DNA of 64,000 bases from Taxillus chinensis (lineage: Eukaryota > Streptophyta > Magnoliopsida > Santalales > Loranthaceae): assembly GCA_023512835.1 (NCBI GenBank), contig CM042092.1, positions 52,334,400 through 52,398,399 on the forward strand. Reading direction: 5' to 3'. The notes under the pieces are model-generated. The model did not search any database. It was not told the DNA's origin and worked only from the letters and a program-made list of their open reading frames with translations. Shown here one piece after another: positions 1 to 11,800 of this stretch; the first letter of the stretch is position 1; each line of letters opens with the position of its first letter. The position numbers were made by a program, and so were the translations under genes.

Positions 1-571
1 TAGTCTCGGATTTGAAGTGTTGTGGTACTTCTCTTCTCTTCGACTTATTGACTGCAAAGGAATCTACTCTACATTCTCACCAAACTCTGTTTATGACGGA
101 CAAGGTCTATTATTCATCCGGATACTCTTTCATGAATATTATTAACTCCGGATGAGTGTCGGCTCTCTCCTCCAGACTCCTGACTTTGTTCAATTGTGAC
201 AATCCACGTATACTCATATGTCGCATGCTTTTGAGGAGGAATAATGATGATTCTTTAAATGCCTATCTCGGGTTGCACACACACTTCTCTGGATGGCAAC
301 CAGTTGTAATCTCTACTTGGTCATGCGGTCTCCACGACATCGTTTTATTCGGAGACGCCTCGATATCCAGACAAATGACATCAGCATGTCGCGCGGGTCC
401 CCACCTCACTCCCACATTCCTAGACCCGCTGACATTTGCGGACTCGGTCTTATATGTTCTGATCATTCCTGCGAAGCACGAGTATTGCTCATTTCAAATC
501 CCTAACCCTCTCGTTGCTCCTTCTACTGTCAAGACCTCACCTTTCCTCTTTTCCTTCCCATCAAATCTGCA

Positions 572-3331
572 ATGGCACCCAAAATCTTTCTTTCCGGTGT
601 TAATCCTGGCCATCTAGTTGATTGGAATGCTGTTTCTGATCCTCCGGATTGGTTTCACCAGCTTCGCCCTCTTCTTGAAGCCTCGCACATACTCAACCTG
701 GTCTCCAATCCCATCGATCTTTTTATCGATGGCATTCTTGAGTATTACCAACGGATTCGCTGCACCACCGATTCCATAACCTCTCATGTCCGCGGTGAAT
801 CCATCATCATCACTCCGGCTGTTCTCCGCGCCGCTCTTCACCTTCCTCTTGGTGAACCACAGCGTCCGGATGCCGAACCGATGGCGGCTTCTATGGGGTG
901 CACGACCAAAGGGAAGGAATACAAGGTGAAATCCTTCCAGGGTCGCTATCGATGTATGGCGACTATTCTAAGTCGATGCCTACTGGCTCGCACATCCGCC
1001 CTGGACTCAGTTCCGTACGATCTTCTACTGGCCATGTACGGCGTCTTTGAAGGTCTTCCAATGGATTGGGGGATGTTCTTATTTCGTTTGCTACAAAATG
1101 GTCTCAAACACCATTCCTTCGGGCGCATCCTCAGCATTGTCTTCCGGCATCTTCGTCCGGACCATTTCGCCCAAGTTGATGGTGTCTCGTTTCCCTCGGC
1201 TCTTTACCTCCGTCACCTTACGCCGGACGGGAACATGACCGCTCGCCGACCCAATGTAGCTCTCCGCGTTCTCCCCGCCCCCGAACAACAAGGCGGCTAT
1301 GTTGGTGACCCCTCCGACGGCCAAGCCCACGAGGTCGGTTCGCACACCGATCCTCCCGGATTCGGTCCATTGCTGCGCCCTCCCACTCACGGGCCTCCCG
1401 GCCAAGCGTCCGTGCTGAACCGTCCGAGGTTGCGGGGCCCTCTCAGCGCAGTGCGTCTAAAGCTGTTTCCTCAGCCCCCTCTGCTGCGATGTCCCCACTC
1501 CCTCCACATCCGCTATAGCCTGCTGCGGTTGATACCGCTGTTGCCGTCGCCACCGCCGATGTCCTGGCCGCTTCTCCGGAAGCCCCCTTGCCTCCTCTAC
1601 CTCAACCCCGAGATTACCTTGACCATCTCTCCGCCGTCACCTTAACGGACCTCTGGCTCCGTTTCAGCCTAGCCCACACCTCTTCCATTCCTGACACCAA
1701 TCTCCGGGTGTTTTACACCTGCAATACCCAATCCCCGGAGACTATGATCATCTGGAATCTGGACCACGGCTTTCTTACGCCGGCTGCCATTCCCGATGTG
1801 TCGTTCCCTACACCCTCCGGCCCAGTCCCTGCTACCCGAAGTCCTTCTACTGCTAAGGCTGGACCCTCTTCTCCTGCCGCCGCGATTCCCGTGGTTGACT
1901 TGTCCGGTCAAAGCGGGTCTCTTGCTCCGGATGCCTCCAATGCTCCGGATGCCTCCGAAGCTCCGGATGCCTCGATGCTCCGGATGCTCCTGCTGCCTGC
2001 TTCTACTCCTGCGGACTCCTCTGCCCACCGCACTCCTGCTCCTGTTCATGCGGGGGAGTCCTCCAAAGCTCCAGAGTTAGCACTTGGGCGTGCCTCGTTT
2101 GGCACGGTCCACTCCGATGCTGTGCTTTCCGCTCAGCTGGACCGCCATGCCCACGCTCATAGTGCCCAAATTTCCGCCATCGCTGCCAAAGTTGATGCCC
2201 TCGGCGCCCAACTCCTCTCCGCCCTCACTGACTCCTCTACTTCCATTGAGCAGAAAATGGATCTTGTCGCCACCTCCGTTCATTCCCTGTCTACTTCTTT
2301 CGCGGATCTGGCGCATACGATGGCTCGTCCTCCCGTTGCTTCCCGGCGATCTGCCAAACCGGGGGAGAAAGTGTCATCTGATCCGTCTACTCCTTCTGCC
2401 CCACAACCATTTTCCCGACCGAGAAGCGGCCTGCCACTTCGGTGCTTCGGGGAGTTCAAATTCCCAAACGAAGCCGCTTCTCTCAACCAAGCTCCTCTCT
2501 GCACCTCCGGCTCCTCCTCCATCCTCCTCATCCGCAGGTGATACCTTCCTCCCATCCTATGCGGAGTTTGACCCGTCGATGCGGATGGAAGCTTGCGCAA
2601 GGCAATGAAAGCCTATCTTGCGTCTTCTGCGAGAGAAGATGTCTTTCCGAAATGTATCCTTTCTCTCCGGCCGACATTCGGACTCTTTGTTCGGAGAAAG
2701 GACTCTTTACTACGAAGAAGACATTGACAACTTCTCGAGGGCGCTAAGATGGAGATGAGGCTGTTTCCATCTCTTTACGAAGATGGGCACTTGTTTGAAG
2801 TTCTGCCATGTTGGAATGAGGGCTATCTTCCCAGGTGTGGAGTTAATTCAGACTTACATTGACAGAACGCTGAGGATAGCAAGCCATGGAAAACTCTCTC
2901 AACCATCCTCATTCCGTACCGGATCATGTCGCCACACTTCATGATGGTCGTCTTCATGATTCGGTCCAAGCAGATGATTCTCATTGATTCTCATCGGATT
3001 GTGGAGCACTTCGTTAGGAAGAATCAATGGGAACCTCTGTGTCTCGGACTAACCGAAGCCGTGAAGAAAGCCGGATTATATGAAGAGTTGGGTATCACAC
3101 CCCTGCGTTCGACCGAGAAACTCAAGGCGACATTCCAGGGCAAGAAGCAAGTGCCACAACAACTGGATGGAGATAGGCTGCGGAGCCTTTGTTTGTCATT
3201 TCATCAAATCGTTCTTAACCGTGGACAAACATTGGAGCCAACACTCCACCTTTACGATGCAGCGGACAATGGAGCTAAGAGAGAAGGCAAGAACTATGAT
3301 CTTCAAGTATAGTAAGCCTTATGTACCTTAG
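572..3331 (+). pseudogene. SIRE1 extra ORF: PF20167-like domain, coiled coil, C48/Ulp1-like protease domain; frameshifted
   Basis: From ATG 572 to TAG 3329-3331 there are 2760 bases, nearly the same as the 2757 bases between the matching start and stop in SIRE2, so the ancestral ORF was about 920 codons without an intron. The first ~220 residues (WFHQLRPLLEASHIL, then VRGESIIITPAVLRAALHL) resemble the putative plant transposon protein domain PF20167. The middle is rich in Pro, Ser and Ala, with an APDAS repeat and a heptad-like stretch around 2125-2340. From about 2890 comes a Ulp1-like region: SPHFM with its His, LIDSH with its Asp 17 residues later, then VPQQ. The reading frame shifts several times. 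The last shift, one extra G near 3176, falls just before the Cys codon, and CGAFVC is read in the next frame. The retroelement role is unknown; SUMO or ubiquitin-like processing is inference from the fold family. Confidence 0.75.
1924..1974 (+). repeat. APDAS-coding 18-bp repeat in the SIRE1 extra ORF
   Basis: Three near-perfect 15-18 bp units (gctccggatgcctcc core) encode APDAS-N-APDAS-E-APDAS. The equivalent stretch in SIRE2 (about 39715-39772) has the same repeat in reverse complement, so it is ancestral to the family. It lies in the low-complexity linker between the N-terminal domain and the coiled coil. Confidence 0.8.
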
Positions 3332-3465
3332 TGAAAAACCTGTATTAAGGCTGATTTGTATTTAGTTGCTGATTAATGAAATTGGTTGTGTTGCGTATTC
3401 CGTATGATATTCTTTTGCATCGCTTACCGGATCGGATTACAAAGGGTTTGGGCATATCCATAATT

Positions 3466-3474
3466 GGGGGAGAT
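3466..3474 (+). promoter_or_regulatory. Polypurine tract of SIRE1
   Basis: The purine run gggggaga ends one base before the LTR start TGTTGGATC. The same run precedes the LTR in SIRE2 (reverse complement at 38218-38228). This is the expected second-strand priming site of an LTR retrotransposon. Confidence 0.85.
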
Positions 3475-3732
3475 TGTTGGATCAAACCCAGAATTTGGAT
3501 AATGCTGATAAAGCCTTATGTAATTTGATCTGAGATCTTTTGTGTTTATTTGATCATTGCGAAGGTATGTTACTAATCCAAAGATGCACTCGTGAGAGCA
3601 AAGCTAAGACAGGATACATAATCCTGGTCCGGACAAGAGTGAGTGTCGTCAAACACTTGGTAAATAACCAAGTAACAAATACATACGGAATAAGGAACAA
3701 TCCTACGGACTAAGAACTTAAAGGATAAGTGC

Positions 3733-3895
3733 GGAGTAAGGAAACTAGATGCGGAGTAAAGAAACCAGATGCGGAGTAAGGAATCCGGACTTATTACTCG
3801 CCCGGAGTAAGGAACTTACATACGGAGTAAGGAACTTACATGCGGAGTAAGGAACTTACATGCGGAGTAAGGAACTTACATGCGGAGTAAGGAAG
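3733..3895 (+). repeat. 20-bp minisatellite in Sirevirus LTR U3
   Basis: Units of the form gcggagtaaggaacttacat recur, regular at 3820-3892 and degenerate on both sides. The reverse complement is the dominant feature of the SIRE2 LTRs (37755-37920 and 49316-49480). Copy number and unit sequence vary between LTRs. Confidence 0.85.
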
Positions 3896-4294
3896 CGGAC
3901 ACGGACTAAGGATTCCGATCTGAATAGATACGGAGTAAGCAACCACCGACACGGAGTAAGGTTCCGAGCTTCATTAACTACGGAGTAAGGAAAATTACAC
4001 CGGACCAAGAAGACACTGCTCCAACAAAACCGCATTTAAAGTTATCGGCTCTTGCTGTCCCGATGTAAGACGAATGCATTTAGAACAAGAAGAATCTTAC
4101 ACGTGGATCATCCGGATATGTGGACACAACCTTAATTGTATCTCGGAACTCACAAAGACACTTATACTCTTCAAATCCAAGATCTTGAGCTCCACAATCC
4201 GCAGCAGTCAAGGCGGATGATTACACGAGGGATAGTTAATGCGGAACGCATTCCGGAACTTCAAGTTCCAAGGTTGTCTCTTAGGAATGTTTTG

Positions 4295-4302
4295 TATAAA
4301 TA
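4295..4302 (+). promoter_or_regulatory. TATA box of SIRE1 LTR
   Basis: TATAAATA lies about 150 bases upstream of the AATAAA signal. The same octamer occurs in reverse complement in both SIRE2 LTRs (37333-37340 in the left one). Confidence 0.65.
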
Positions 4303-4448
4303 TTCATACTTATACTTCATGTAAAAAAAGAGAGTGTGCTCAGGCGGGTAAAAAGAGAAAAAGGAACTTGGCTAGAGTGTGAGTTCATTTTTTGTAAACA
4401 GAGTGTAAGAGAGTGTTTGCTTCTATTTTGTTGTAATCACCTTGTGAT

Positions 4449-4454
4449 AATAAA
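4449..4454 (+). terminator. Polyadenylation signal of SIRE1 LTR
   Basis: AATAAA sits in a conserved block (gataataaaacaaaatac) that recurs in all Sirevirus LTRs of the window, including 15309-15326. It marks the probable R-U5 boundary. Confidence 0.6.
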
Positions 4455-4596
4455 ACAAAATACTTCCACTATCTGGTTATCTTCCGCAGTGATTCTATCA
4501 CTTAAACTAGATAAGTCTTTGTGTCTTGAGAGAAAAGAAAGAGTTCAAATAAGAGCCTATTCACCCCCCCCCCCTTTAGGCTCCAAGGGACCATCA

Positions 4597-6240
4597 GTTT
4601 CTGTGCGTATTGAGAGCCCTAGCCGTCCTTGGAGCAAAGGAAAGAGAAAAAGGTCATGGCTTGAAGCTTCTGGGCGTTATAACAAGTGAAGTCTGTTGCA
4701 TTGTGTTAAAGGTAGGTGTTTCTATCCTTCTCAAACTCTCCTAGAGTCCTATAACATCTAGGGTTGGTATAATTTCGGGAATCAAAATTAGAACGAACGA
4801 TTTTGCTTATAACTGAGATAGGGAGTCTAAATAAAGATGTGTAACGTTCAAGGTCGTTGTTGAAAATGTATAAATCGTTTTATGGCGGATTCTTCGTATG
4901 TTGGAACTGTATGAACAGTTCGGTCGGTGAACAAGAAAGTGGTCGGGTGAAGCTAATTTTTATACCGATGAAATATTCGCGGTATTTAGAGGAACTTTTC
5001 CTTCTGGTCGGGTGAATAAGAATCGCTTGGGTGAAGCTAATTTTTATGTGGTTAGAATATTCGCGGTAATTAGATGAATTTTCCCTTCTGGTCGGGTGAA
5101 TTTTAAGGTGGTCAGGTGAAGCTAATTTTTATACAGGTAGAATATTCGCAGTATTTTGATAAACCTTCTCTTCTGGTCGGGTGAACAAAAATGTGGTCGG
5201 ATTATTTTTCAAATATTTTTCTTGGATAGCCAGTTAAAAACCCTTCGAAACGGTGGGTATTAATAGCGAATCGGAGTTCTGTAGAAATAGTTATGATTTT
5301 TCGAAGTTGGGACAGAATCTGCACTGTTTTATTAGCCTGTTTTGTCTCTTTTAATCTGTTAATGGGAATCTAAGCTTGAAACCTTTAGAGTGAAACCCTA
5401 ATGAATGTTTGGAGATTGTGGTGTGCCTTTCATTTCATTGCTATATTGGTATGCACATATTTATTTTTATGCTGAAAATATGTTCGTAATGATTGTACAC
5501 TGGTATGATTTTACTACGGATGTTATGTATTGTTGATGTGTGTTCTTGTTATATAGTGCACTATATTTGTTGTGATGAGGTCCGATAAAGGACAACAGTT
5601 TGGTAAATGACAGAGGCCCAGTTAAGGGAAACAAGGGTACGATGGATCCAGACAAGGACATCGGTGCGGTAAAGCACAATTTGCACAGTGAAGTGCGTGA
5701 TTGAATTGTTATGAATAATGATGTTACATGTGATGTGGTTGTTGAACACTACACTCGCACATTTACACTTTGCATATATAATTTGTTAGTTTAACTGACT
5801 AGAGAGTGTAGAGGGATAGTCACCTACTGAGCTATGAAGCTCACACCTATGTTGCTAAATCTCTTGCAGGTACTGAAGGGAGATTGGAGGAGCACTAGTA
5901 GTCAAGTGGACCATGATTTTGATGTGATGCTTATGTCATTATAGGACTTATGATTATTGTGTTATTTGTTTGGATTGTGATTTCCCGAATATGGGTTCGT
6001 GGACATTGTAAGACAGTATAATTATTTTATAGTTTGTTTGTTTTAAAGTATTATGTTTAATGGGTATCATTGAGGAAGTACTATCATACCCCTGTTGTGT
6101 GACAGTACAGGGGAGCGTGAGACAGCGCCCGCTTTGTAGTCTCTATTAGGTGCTAGTCACCAACCCCTTGACCTTTCGGGGGCAAGGATGGGGCAGTTAC
6201 GTGTTCAATCTCAGGCTTTCGGAATTGGGGACATGATAGT
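4597..6240 (+). mobile_element. Old gypsy-type LTR remnant (LTR-A family), truncated by SIRE1
   Basis: Two blocks match LTR-A. The 'cacctactgag...agctcac...ttgcaggtac' block at 5820-5880 matches 17935-17990. The 'gagacagcgcccgc...gtagtctctattaggtgct...caccaaccccttgacc' block at 6120-6175 matches 18231-18287. The 3' end near 6238 reads acatgata, a decayed TGACA terminus. The 5' part is missing at the SIRE1 junction. No coding capacity is seen. Confidence 0.6.
4930..5215 (+). repeat. ~80-bp tandem repeat inside the LTR remnant
   Basis: The phrase gtgaagctaatttttat recurs three times about 80-85 bases apart. Each is followed by gaatattcgcggtatt-like sequence and cttctggtcgggtgaa. The units are clearly diverged. 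Confidence 0.75.
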
Positions 6241-7845
6241 GGTCAAGTGAGTTGTTTTCCAAATTTCATCCTATATCACTTAGTACTCGCCTTGGGGCAT
6301 TTAAAGGTCTCCCAAAGTGGTCCTTTGTCTTGTGATCCTTCGTTGAGTATGATTGTGATCTAACCTAGTCAAAATGGGGTTCAACATATATAACTTATAT
6401 CAAGCTATGAATATAAAAATATAAAAGTTTAGCCAATTGATTAATGGTGCCGCAAGTTCTCCCCATTTTGATTTGGCTTCTAGTTGTGACCAAAGGATTT
6501 TCATTAGATTGACTATTGATATTTTTTAAATGTAATGAAAATAAATTTTCTATTAATCTAAAATTTTCTTATCTAAAATTTTTTTTATCCCCCACCTAAA
6601 GTGTCTTTCACTTACAAGTTTTGAGCCGCCACCGATTATGACTTCAATTTGATTAGGCTCTAATTTCTACCAGTTGAGTTAGTCTCATGAGATAAAAGGG
6701 AAAGGAGAAAAAGGAAAAGAAAGAGGAAAAATAATAATATAGATTAGCCCTCATAATCTCATATAACAATAGTCATTGGATTTATCAAAATGATAATATA
6801 ATAAAGGGAGAGGAAAGAGAAGAGGAAGAGAGAAAAAACATTAAAATAAGACCAATGAATGTAAAGTGATTTTTCATGTATGTCATAGTTACACATTTTG
6901 TCTTTTGGCGTGTCCGATTCTATATTTATCTCACATTTATTTATTTATTTTTACATGTTTTCAAATTTTTTCCCTTTTATCATTTTTCAGGAAAAAATAA
7001 TATGAAAATTTGCCAACTTTTCCCATCTTTATTCTCATCTATTATATGATTAACTAGAACATAGAAGCCAATGTCTTGGTTACATAAATCACTAAATACA
7101 TCACATATTGCCTTTCATGGCTGAAAGTAGAAACAAAGGGCATTTTCTAGTGCACTAGATTGAAAGTTTAAAAATTAAGAATTCCAATGGAAAATAAATA
7201 CAAATAAATGTTTATATCCCATTATGTAGTCTATATCCAAGTTTCTTGTTTCTCCTTGTAATTATTCCTTCTGTTTTATTTGCTTGCTTTATATGCTAGT
7301 AGCACATCCAAGTCATTTTGGATGTGGATTTAAAATTGATCAATCTGGATATTTTTTGTTTTTTACACTTGGGTTTAATCCTTCTGAACCTTCTGTTTTT
7401 TTGATTCTAGACTTTTGACTTCTTTTGATTCTTCTACTTACTTCTAACTTCGAATCATTTGAATTTTGCTTCGACTTCTTCCGATTCTTTTGATTTTGAA
7501 TTTGATTTCTTCTTAATCCGATTCGAACCCTCTATTGCAATGGAGGTAGTGACAAATTTACGTTGAGACTAGCGATAGTATTAGCCATTAGGCACTACTC
7601 TCCTATTTATTTTATTGCTTCATTTTAAGCACCCTAAATACATTGTCACTCATGAGTCTAGTCAATATAAACTATATTTAATTAGAGAGAAAGGGGGGAT
7701 AATTATCATTTTAATTAGTAAAGTACTTCCTCATCCACAATTTGATTGCAATAACTTGATCACTCTCCATAGTACAGTAAAAAATAGCAGTAGCAATATA
7801 GGATGGAAATTTTGTTATCATTAATTATGCTTCTAACTAAATTAT
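6241..7845. other. AT-rich stretch, no gene recognised
   Basis: I see only short, unconvincing ORFs, homopurine runs near 6690-6840, and AT-rich sequence. It may be ancient transposon debris between the LTR remnant and the copia LTR at 7846. Confidence 0.5.
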
Positions 7846-8055
7846 TGTTGAGATTATTTACATAGATATCCTATTAATTGATAATATCATATTAATTAAT
7901 AGGATATTAATAATTATTAATTAGTATTATTTCAAGATTGTATAAATCATGGAAGATTGTAGGAGATTAATAATCTAATTTATTGGAATTTGATTAGATA
8001 ATGTTATCCCTATTTATATTATGTATTTCATTGGCATGAATGAATAAGACAATCA
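7846..8055 (+). repeat. 5' LTR of the Ale-like copia remnant (~210 bp)
   Basis: It begins TGTTGAGATTATTTAC and is placed to end at acaatca (8055), upstream of a tRNA-Met primer site. It is AT-rich with an internal inverted AT repeat (taatatcatattaatta region). The 11-base gap to the primer site is longer than usual, so the 3' boundary is uncertain. Confidence 0.55.
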
Positions 8056-8066
8056 GTATTTTTATA

Positions 8067-8077
8067 TGGTATCAAAG
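8067..8077 (+). promoter_or_regulatory. Primer binding site (initiator tRNA-Met)
   Basis: TGGTATCAAAG matches the complement of the plant initiator tRNA-Met 3' end (TGGTATCA core), the usual primer of Ty1/copia elements. It lies just downstream of the short LTR. Confidence 0.7.
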
Positions 8078-8829
8078 TTGACCAAGTTCTGAAGGAACTT
8101 TGACAGAAATTCATTCCAAAACAAAAATCAACCAAACCCAATCCGTTCACCCAGATCCCTTTTTCTGGCCATATCAAATTCCCAGAACCTAGTCCATTCA
8201 TCCCAACACCAAAATCAAAAATCCAAACTAACCAAATCAACCTGCACCTTCACCAATCTACATATTTTTTGATCTCAAAGTCAAGCAAACCATCGTTCAC
8301 CCCAGACCACAAGAGCCACCGGATCCACAACACATCCAGACCTCTACTCACTCCAAACCGCTGCTTGCCCCAGTCCACCTGTGCACCTTCACCAACCTTC
8401 GATAACCTCGGCTTCACAATGCATCCAGACCACCGGGCCACTGAATCTACTCTAAACTGCTGCTCACCCTAGACCTGTAAAGACCTGTGTTTGGGTTGAT
8501 TTAGGAGATAGTCTTTAATTGGTAATGAAGTTATTAGTTTGGTATCGTGCTCAGCGATACGAGAGTTTTGGCTATAGTTGGGCTCAATTTGGAGTCCGAG
8601 ACTTTGGAAGGCTAGTTGTGTAACTTTGGATGTTTATTAATTAAAAAATCAGCAGTAAATATAAATAGGGAGAGAGAGATAATCTCTCAGTGTGTGGTCA
8701 TTTGTGGTGTATGACTTTGGTGAAAGAGAGAGAGAGAGCTTGGAGATTGGGTTTTGGGTTGATTCATCCGTAAAATCTTTACCAAGTAAGTGTTCCTGTA
8801 CTTCTTATCACGATTAGGTTCTTGATATG

Positions 8830-11800
8830 TGTCATCACCGGATTTCGTCCGGGAGGGAAACCGCTTTTGGAGTGCGAGTCCCCCAACCTTCATCCGAATG
8901 GTGAAAAAATATGGAGTCGCCACCAACTGTTTTTGGGTGCGATTGGTCACCTAAAAGGAAGATATCTATGCTGCTTAGGGATGGGCTCGGGAGTCGGTTA
9001 CGCGTGGAGAAAGACTAGCACTCTCACGATGCCCATTCGGTACCTATATTAGGAATTGGAGGTTTCTTACTTGTTTTTAATTATTTAACCTAAAGTTCAT
9101 TAGCCTAAAGGTGATGTGAAATTTACATATAGCCTAAAAGTCTACTCCTTTTATTTTCCTAAGTTATTTGTTGAAATTGAAATGAGATCCAATTGGTCAA
9201 TTGTCCTAAACATCTAAGGGAGTCCTAGCAATTTGATTTTTTTCATTTTTGTTTTGTTTTGCTTTGTTTTTTTTTTGTTTTCGTATTTTTTTGCTTTTGT
9301 GTTTTTTTTTTTTTGGTTATTTAACTATGTGAATTTAAATCTAAGTTATCTAAAAGGTTTAAGGAAAAACTAAAGTTAAATTAATCTTAAGTGTTAAACT
9401 AAATACTTCCAGCAAGACTAAGGAATAATAAAAGAAAGATAAGTGTTGAAAAGCCCAAGTGTTTAAAAATACTTGTGTGTGAAAGCCGAAAACGTTGAAA
9501 AACCCAAATGTTAAAAATGTTTGAAAGCCAAAAAAGTCCAAGTGTTCAAAAAAATGTTTTTGTTTGAAAGCCAAAAAGCCCAAGTGTTAAAAAAATGTTT
9601 TTGTTTGAAAGCCAAATTTTTTTAAAAAAAAAAACCCAAGTGTTTGAAAATATTTTGCTTACTTTTTTTTTCTTTTTTCAAAAGGTTTTTTTTTTGAAAA
9701 TGATTTTTTATGTTTAATTGAAAGGAAGGTTTTTTTTTAAACAATTTTCATACTTAATTATTTACAATAAAAGTTTTTTTTTGTTGGAAAACCTTCTTTG
9801 TTTGTTTGTTTTTTTTTTTTGAAACATGTTCAATTAAGAAAGGAAGTGTTTTTTTAATACTTAAAAAATGTTTTTAAGAAAAAAAAAATTTTGAAAGCAT
9901 TTTTTGTTCGTTTGGAAAACATTTTTTTTGGTTTTTAGAATACTTTTTTTTTTGAATTTGAAAAATAGTTTTTTTTGTTAAAAACAATACGAATTAAAAA
10001 CAAACTTGTGACATACATCAAAATAAAAGCAAGCTCACCCTTTTCTTTTTGGCTCTCTTTTCCTTTTTTTGTTTTTTTTTCTCCTTTTTTTCTTTTACTT
10101 TTCTCTTTTTTTCTTTCTCCCTTTTTTACTATACTTGGTTACATATTACAAATTACATAGCCCAAAATCAACAAGCCTCCCCATGGCACACTATGAAGTG
10201 ATACAAAAAACAAAAAAACACATCAAATTTCAATATCCAAGCTTGTGCAGCTGGAAACGACGCCACGCAGGGAAGAAATGGCCTCCACGCTCCCCATCAA
10301 AAATTTGTCCAGCCCACTCACCAAACGGACATAACCCAAACAAAACATAAAAAAAACAAAAGGGTGAAAACATAAAAAAAAAAAAAAAAAACGCAGCAAC
10401 CAGAGATAGAAGAAACGCAATCCATGCAGGTAGAAGCTTGAGTCACAAATGCAGGATGAACCAGTGACCAACAACAAAGTAGCATGCGTACAAGTGAGCC
10501 AAATAGAAAATAAGGCCAAGATTGAAATTATTTTCAAAGCCCAACATCCCTTGAGAACAACCAAGCAATTAGACTGAAAACAGATAAAGCATCCAAGCAC
10601 ATTGAAACGCTGTAAAAACTAAACCAGCATACAAACATGTTTTGAAAACCAGATCAGGGCTTGCCCACATTTTTTTTTGAAAATCATATCAGAATGAACA
10701 AACGTTATCCAGTGTCACACGTTGTTCACAGTCTCACAAATGGGGCACTCATACATCTATTACAGATGGACAACCACAAGCACGTTGTTTACACTTATTC
10801 GGACACACATTCACCATCTTGGAAAACAAAATGAGATAAACACGAACAAGAGCAGATAAGGAACAGAACAAGAGTTGTAAATCCATTGTCAAAGGCCAAC
10901 AATCATACAACAACATCAAAAAGCATGGATAGATTCCAGTCGATATAGATTCCAATCGACATTCATACAAGCACTCAAATATACGGTTCAGCAATCCCAA
11001 ACAAAAAAAGCATCATTGAAGAACATCATAGAGCCAAAGCATTAAAAAGAGGGAACATTACCAAAATTACGTCTTCTCCACGAGACAAACATTCTCTTAC
11101 GCATGAACTGGGTGCCTCTGCACTGATTTTCAACGGTGATGGTGAACTTCAGCGTCTCCCTGTGCCTCCGTCACTATCGCGATGCCTTGGAACGAATCTA
11201 GGAGTCCTCCGCCCTTCTCGTGGTGACCATGAAACAAACAGCTGTAGCAATGGCGTCTAGCTCCACAGTGACCAGCAAGTATGACGCCGGTCAAAGGGAG
11301 CAAATGGGAGGTGTCTGCTTTCAGTGTTGTGGGAAAAGGCTTTGGTGATGGATGTCGTGGGTGAAGGATCTTTAGCGGTGGAGGTTAGGGAAAAGGGGTG
11401 GCTTCGATTGGAGAGGTGATATTGAGAAAGGGTTGATGGCCAGCTGTGGATTCTGGCCAAAGGGGAGGATGGTTTTGGGTGAGGTTTTTCAGACGGAGAA
11501 GGGATGGAGAGTTTGGATTCTGGGTATTGGGATATTTTTTAGGGAGAGATTGAGCTTGGAGAGCCAGGAACAATGGAGAGAGAGCTTTATATAGATTCAA
11601 GAGGCTAGGGTTTGAGGAGGGGGTTGGAGCGGCGGCCTGGAGTTGGTGTCGGGTTAGATGTGAGGTTTGGTTTGAGAGAGATGGAAAAACCATGGTTGAA
11701 GGCGGGTTGGGTTTGATGCGCTGGAGGGATGGCACCGGTATGGGGATCCGGTGGTCATGGCTTGGTATAGGTTGGCCGAGCGTGGGTGGTGGCCTGGTGG

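Larger units (their letters stand above)
1..4596 (+). mobile_element. SIRE1: 3' part of a Sirevirus-type Ty1/copia retrotransposon
   Basis: Bases 1-3474 match, in reverse complement, the stretch 38218-41690 of the complete element SIRE2, and 3475-4596 match its LTR. The copy is cut by the window start, so gag-pol and the 5' LTR lie outside. Order seen here: leader, extra ORF (572-3331), polypurine tract, 3' LTR. The Sirevirus assignment comes from the reverse transcriptase of SIRE2. The flank after the LTR (4597-4601, gtttc) is the expected target-site duplication, but its partner is off-window. The element sits in an older gypsy-like LTR that resumes at 4597. Confidence 0.88.
3475..4596 (+). 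repeat. 3' LTR of SIRE1 (1122 bp)
   Basis: It begins TGTTGGATCAAACCC and ends GGGACCATCA, matching both SIRE2 LTRs in reverse complement. It contains a GGAGTAAGG minisatellite in U3, a TATA box (TATAAATA, 4295-4302), a polyadenylation signal (AATAAA, 4449-4454) and a C-rich tract near 4565-4575. The order U3-TATA-polyA is consistent with a plus-strand promoter. Confidence 0.9.

Noticed and set aside
3733..3895. CRISPR-like regular repeats
   Set aside because: Units are contiguous without unique spacers, and the same array lies in every Sirevirus LTR; it is a minisatellite in plant DNA.
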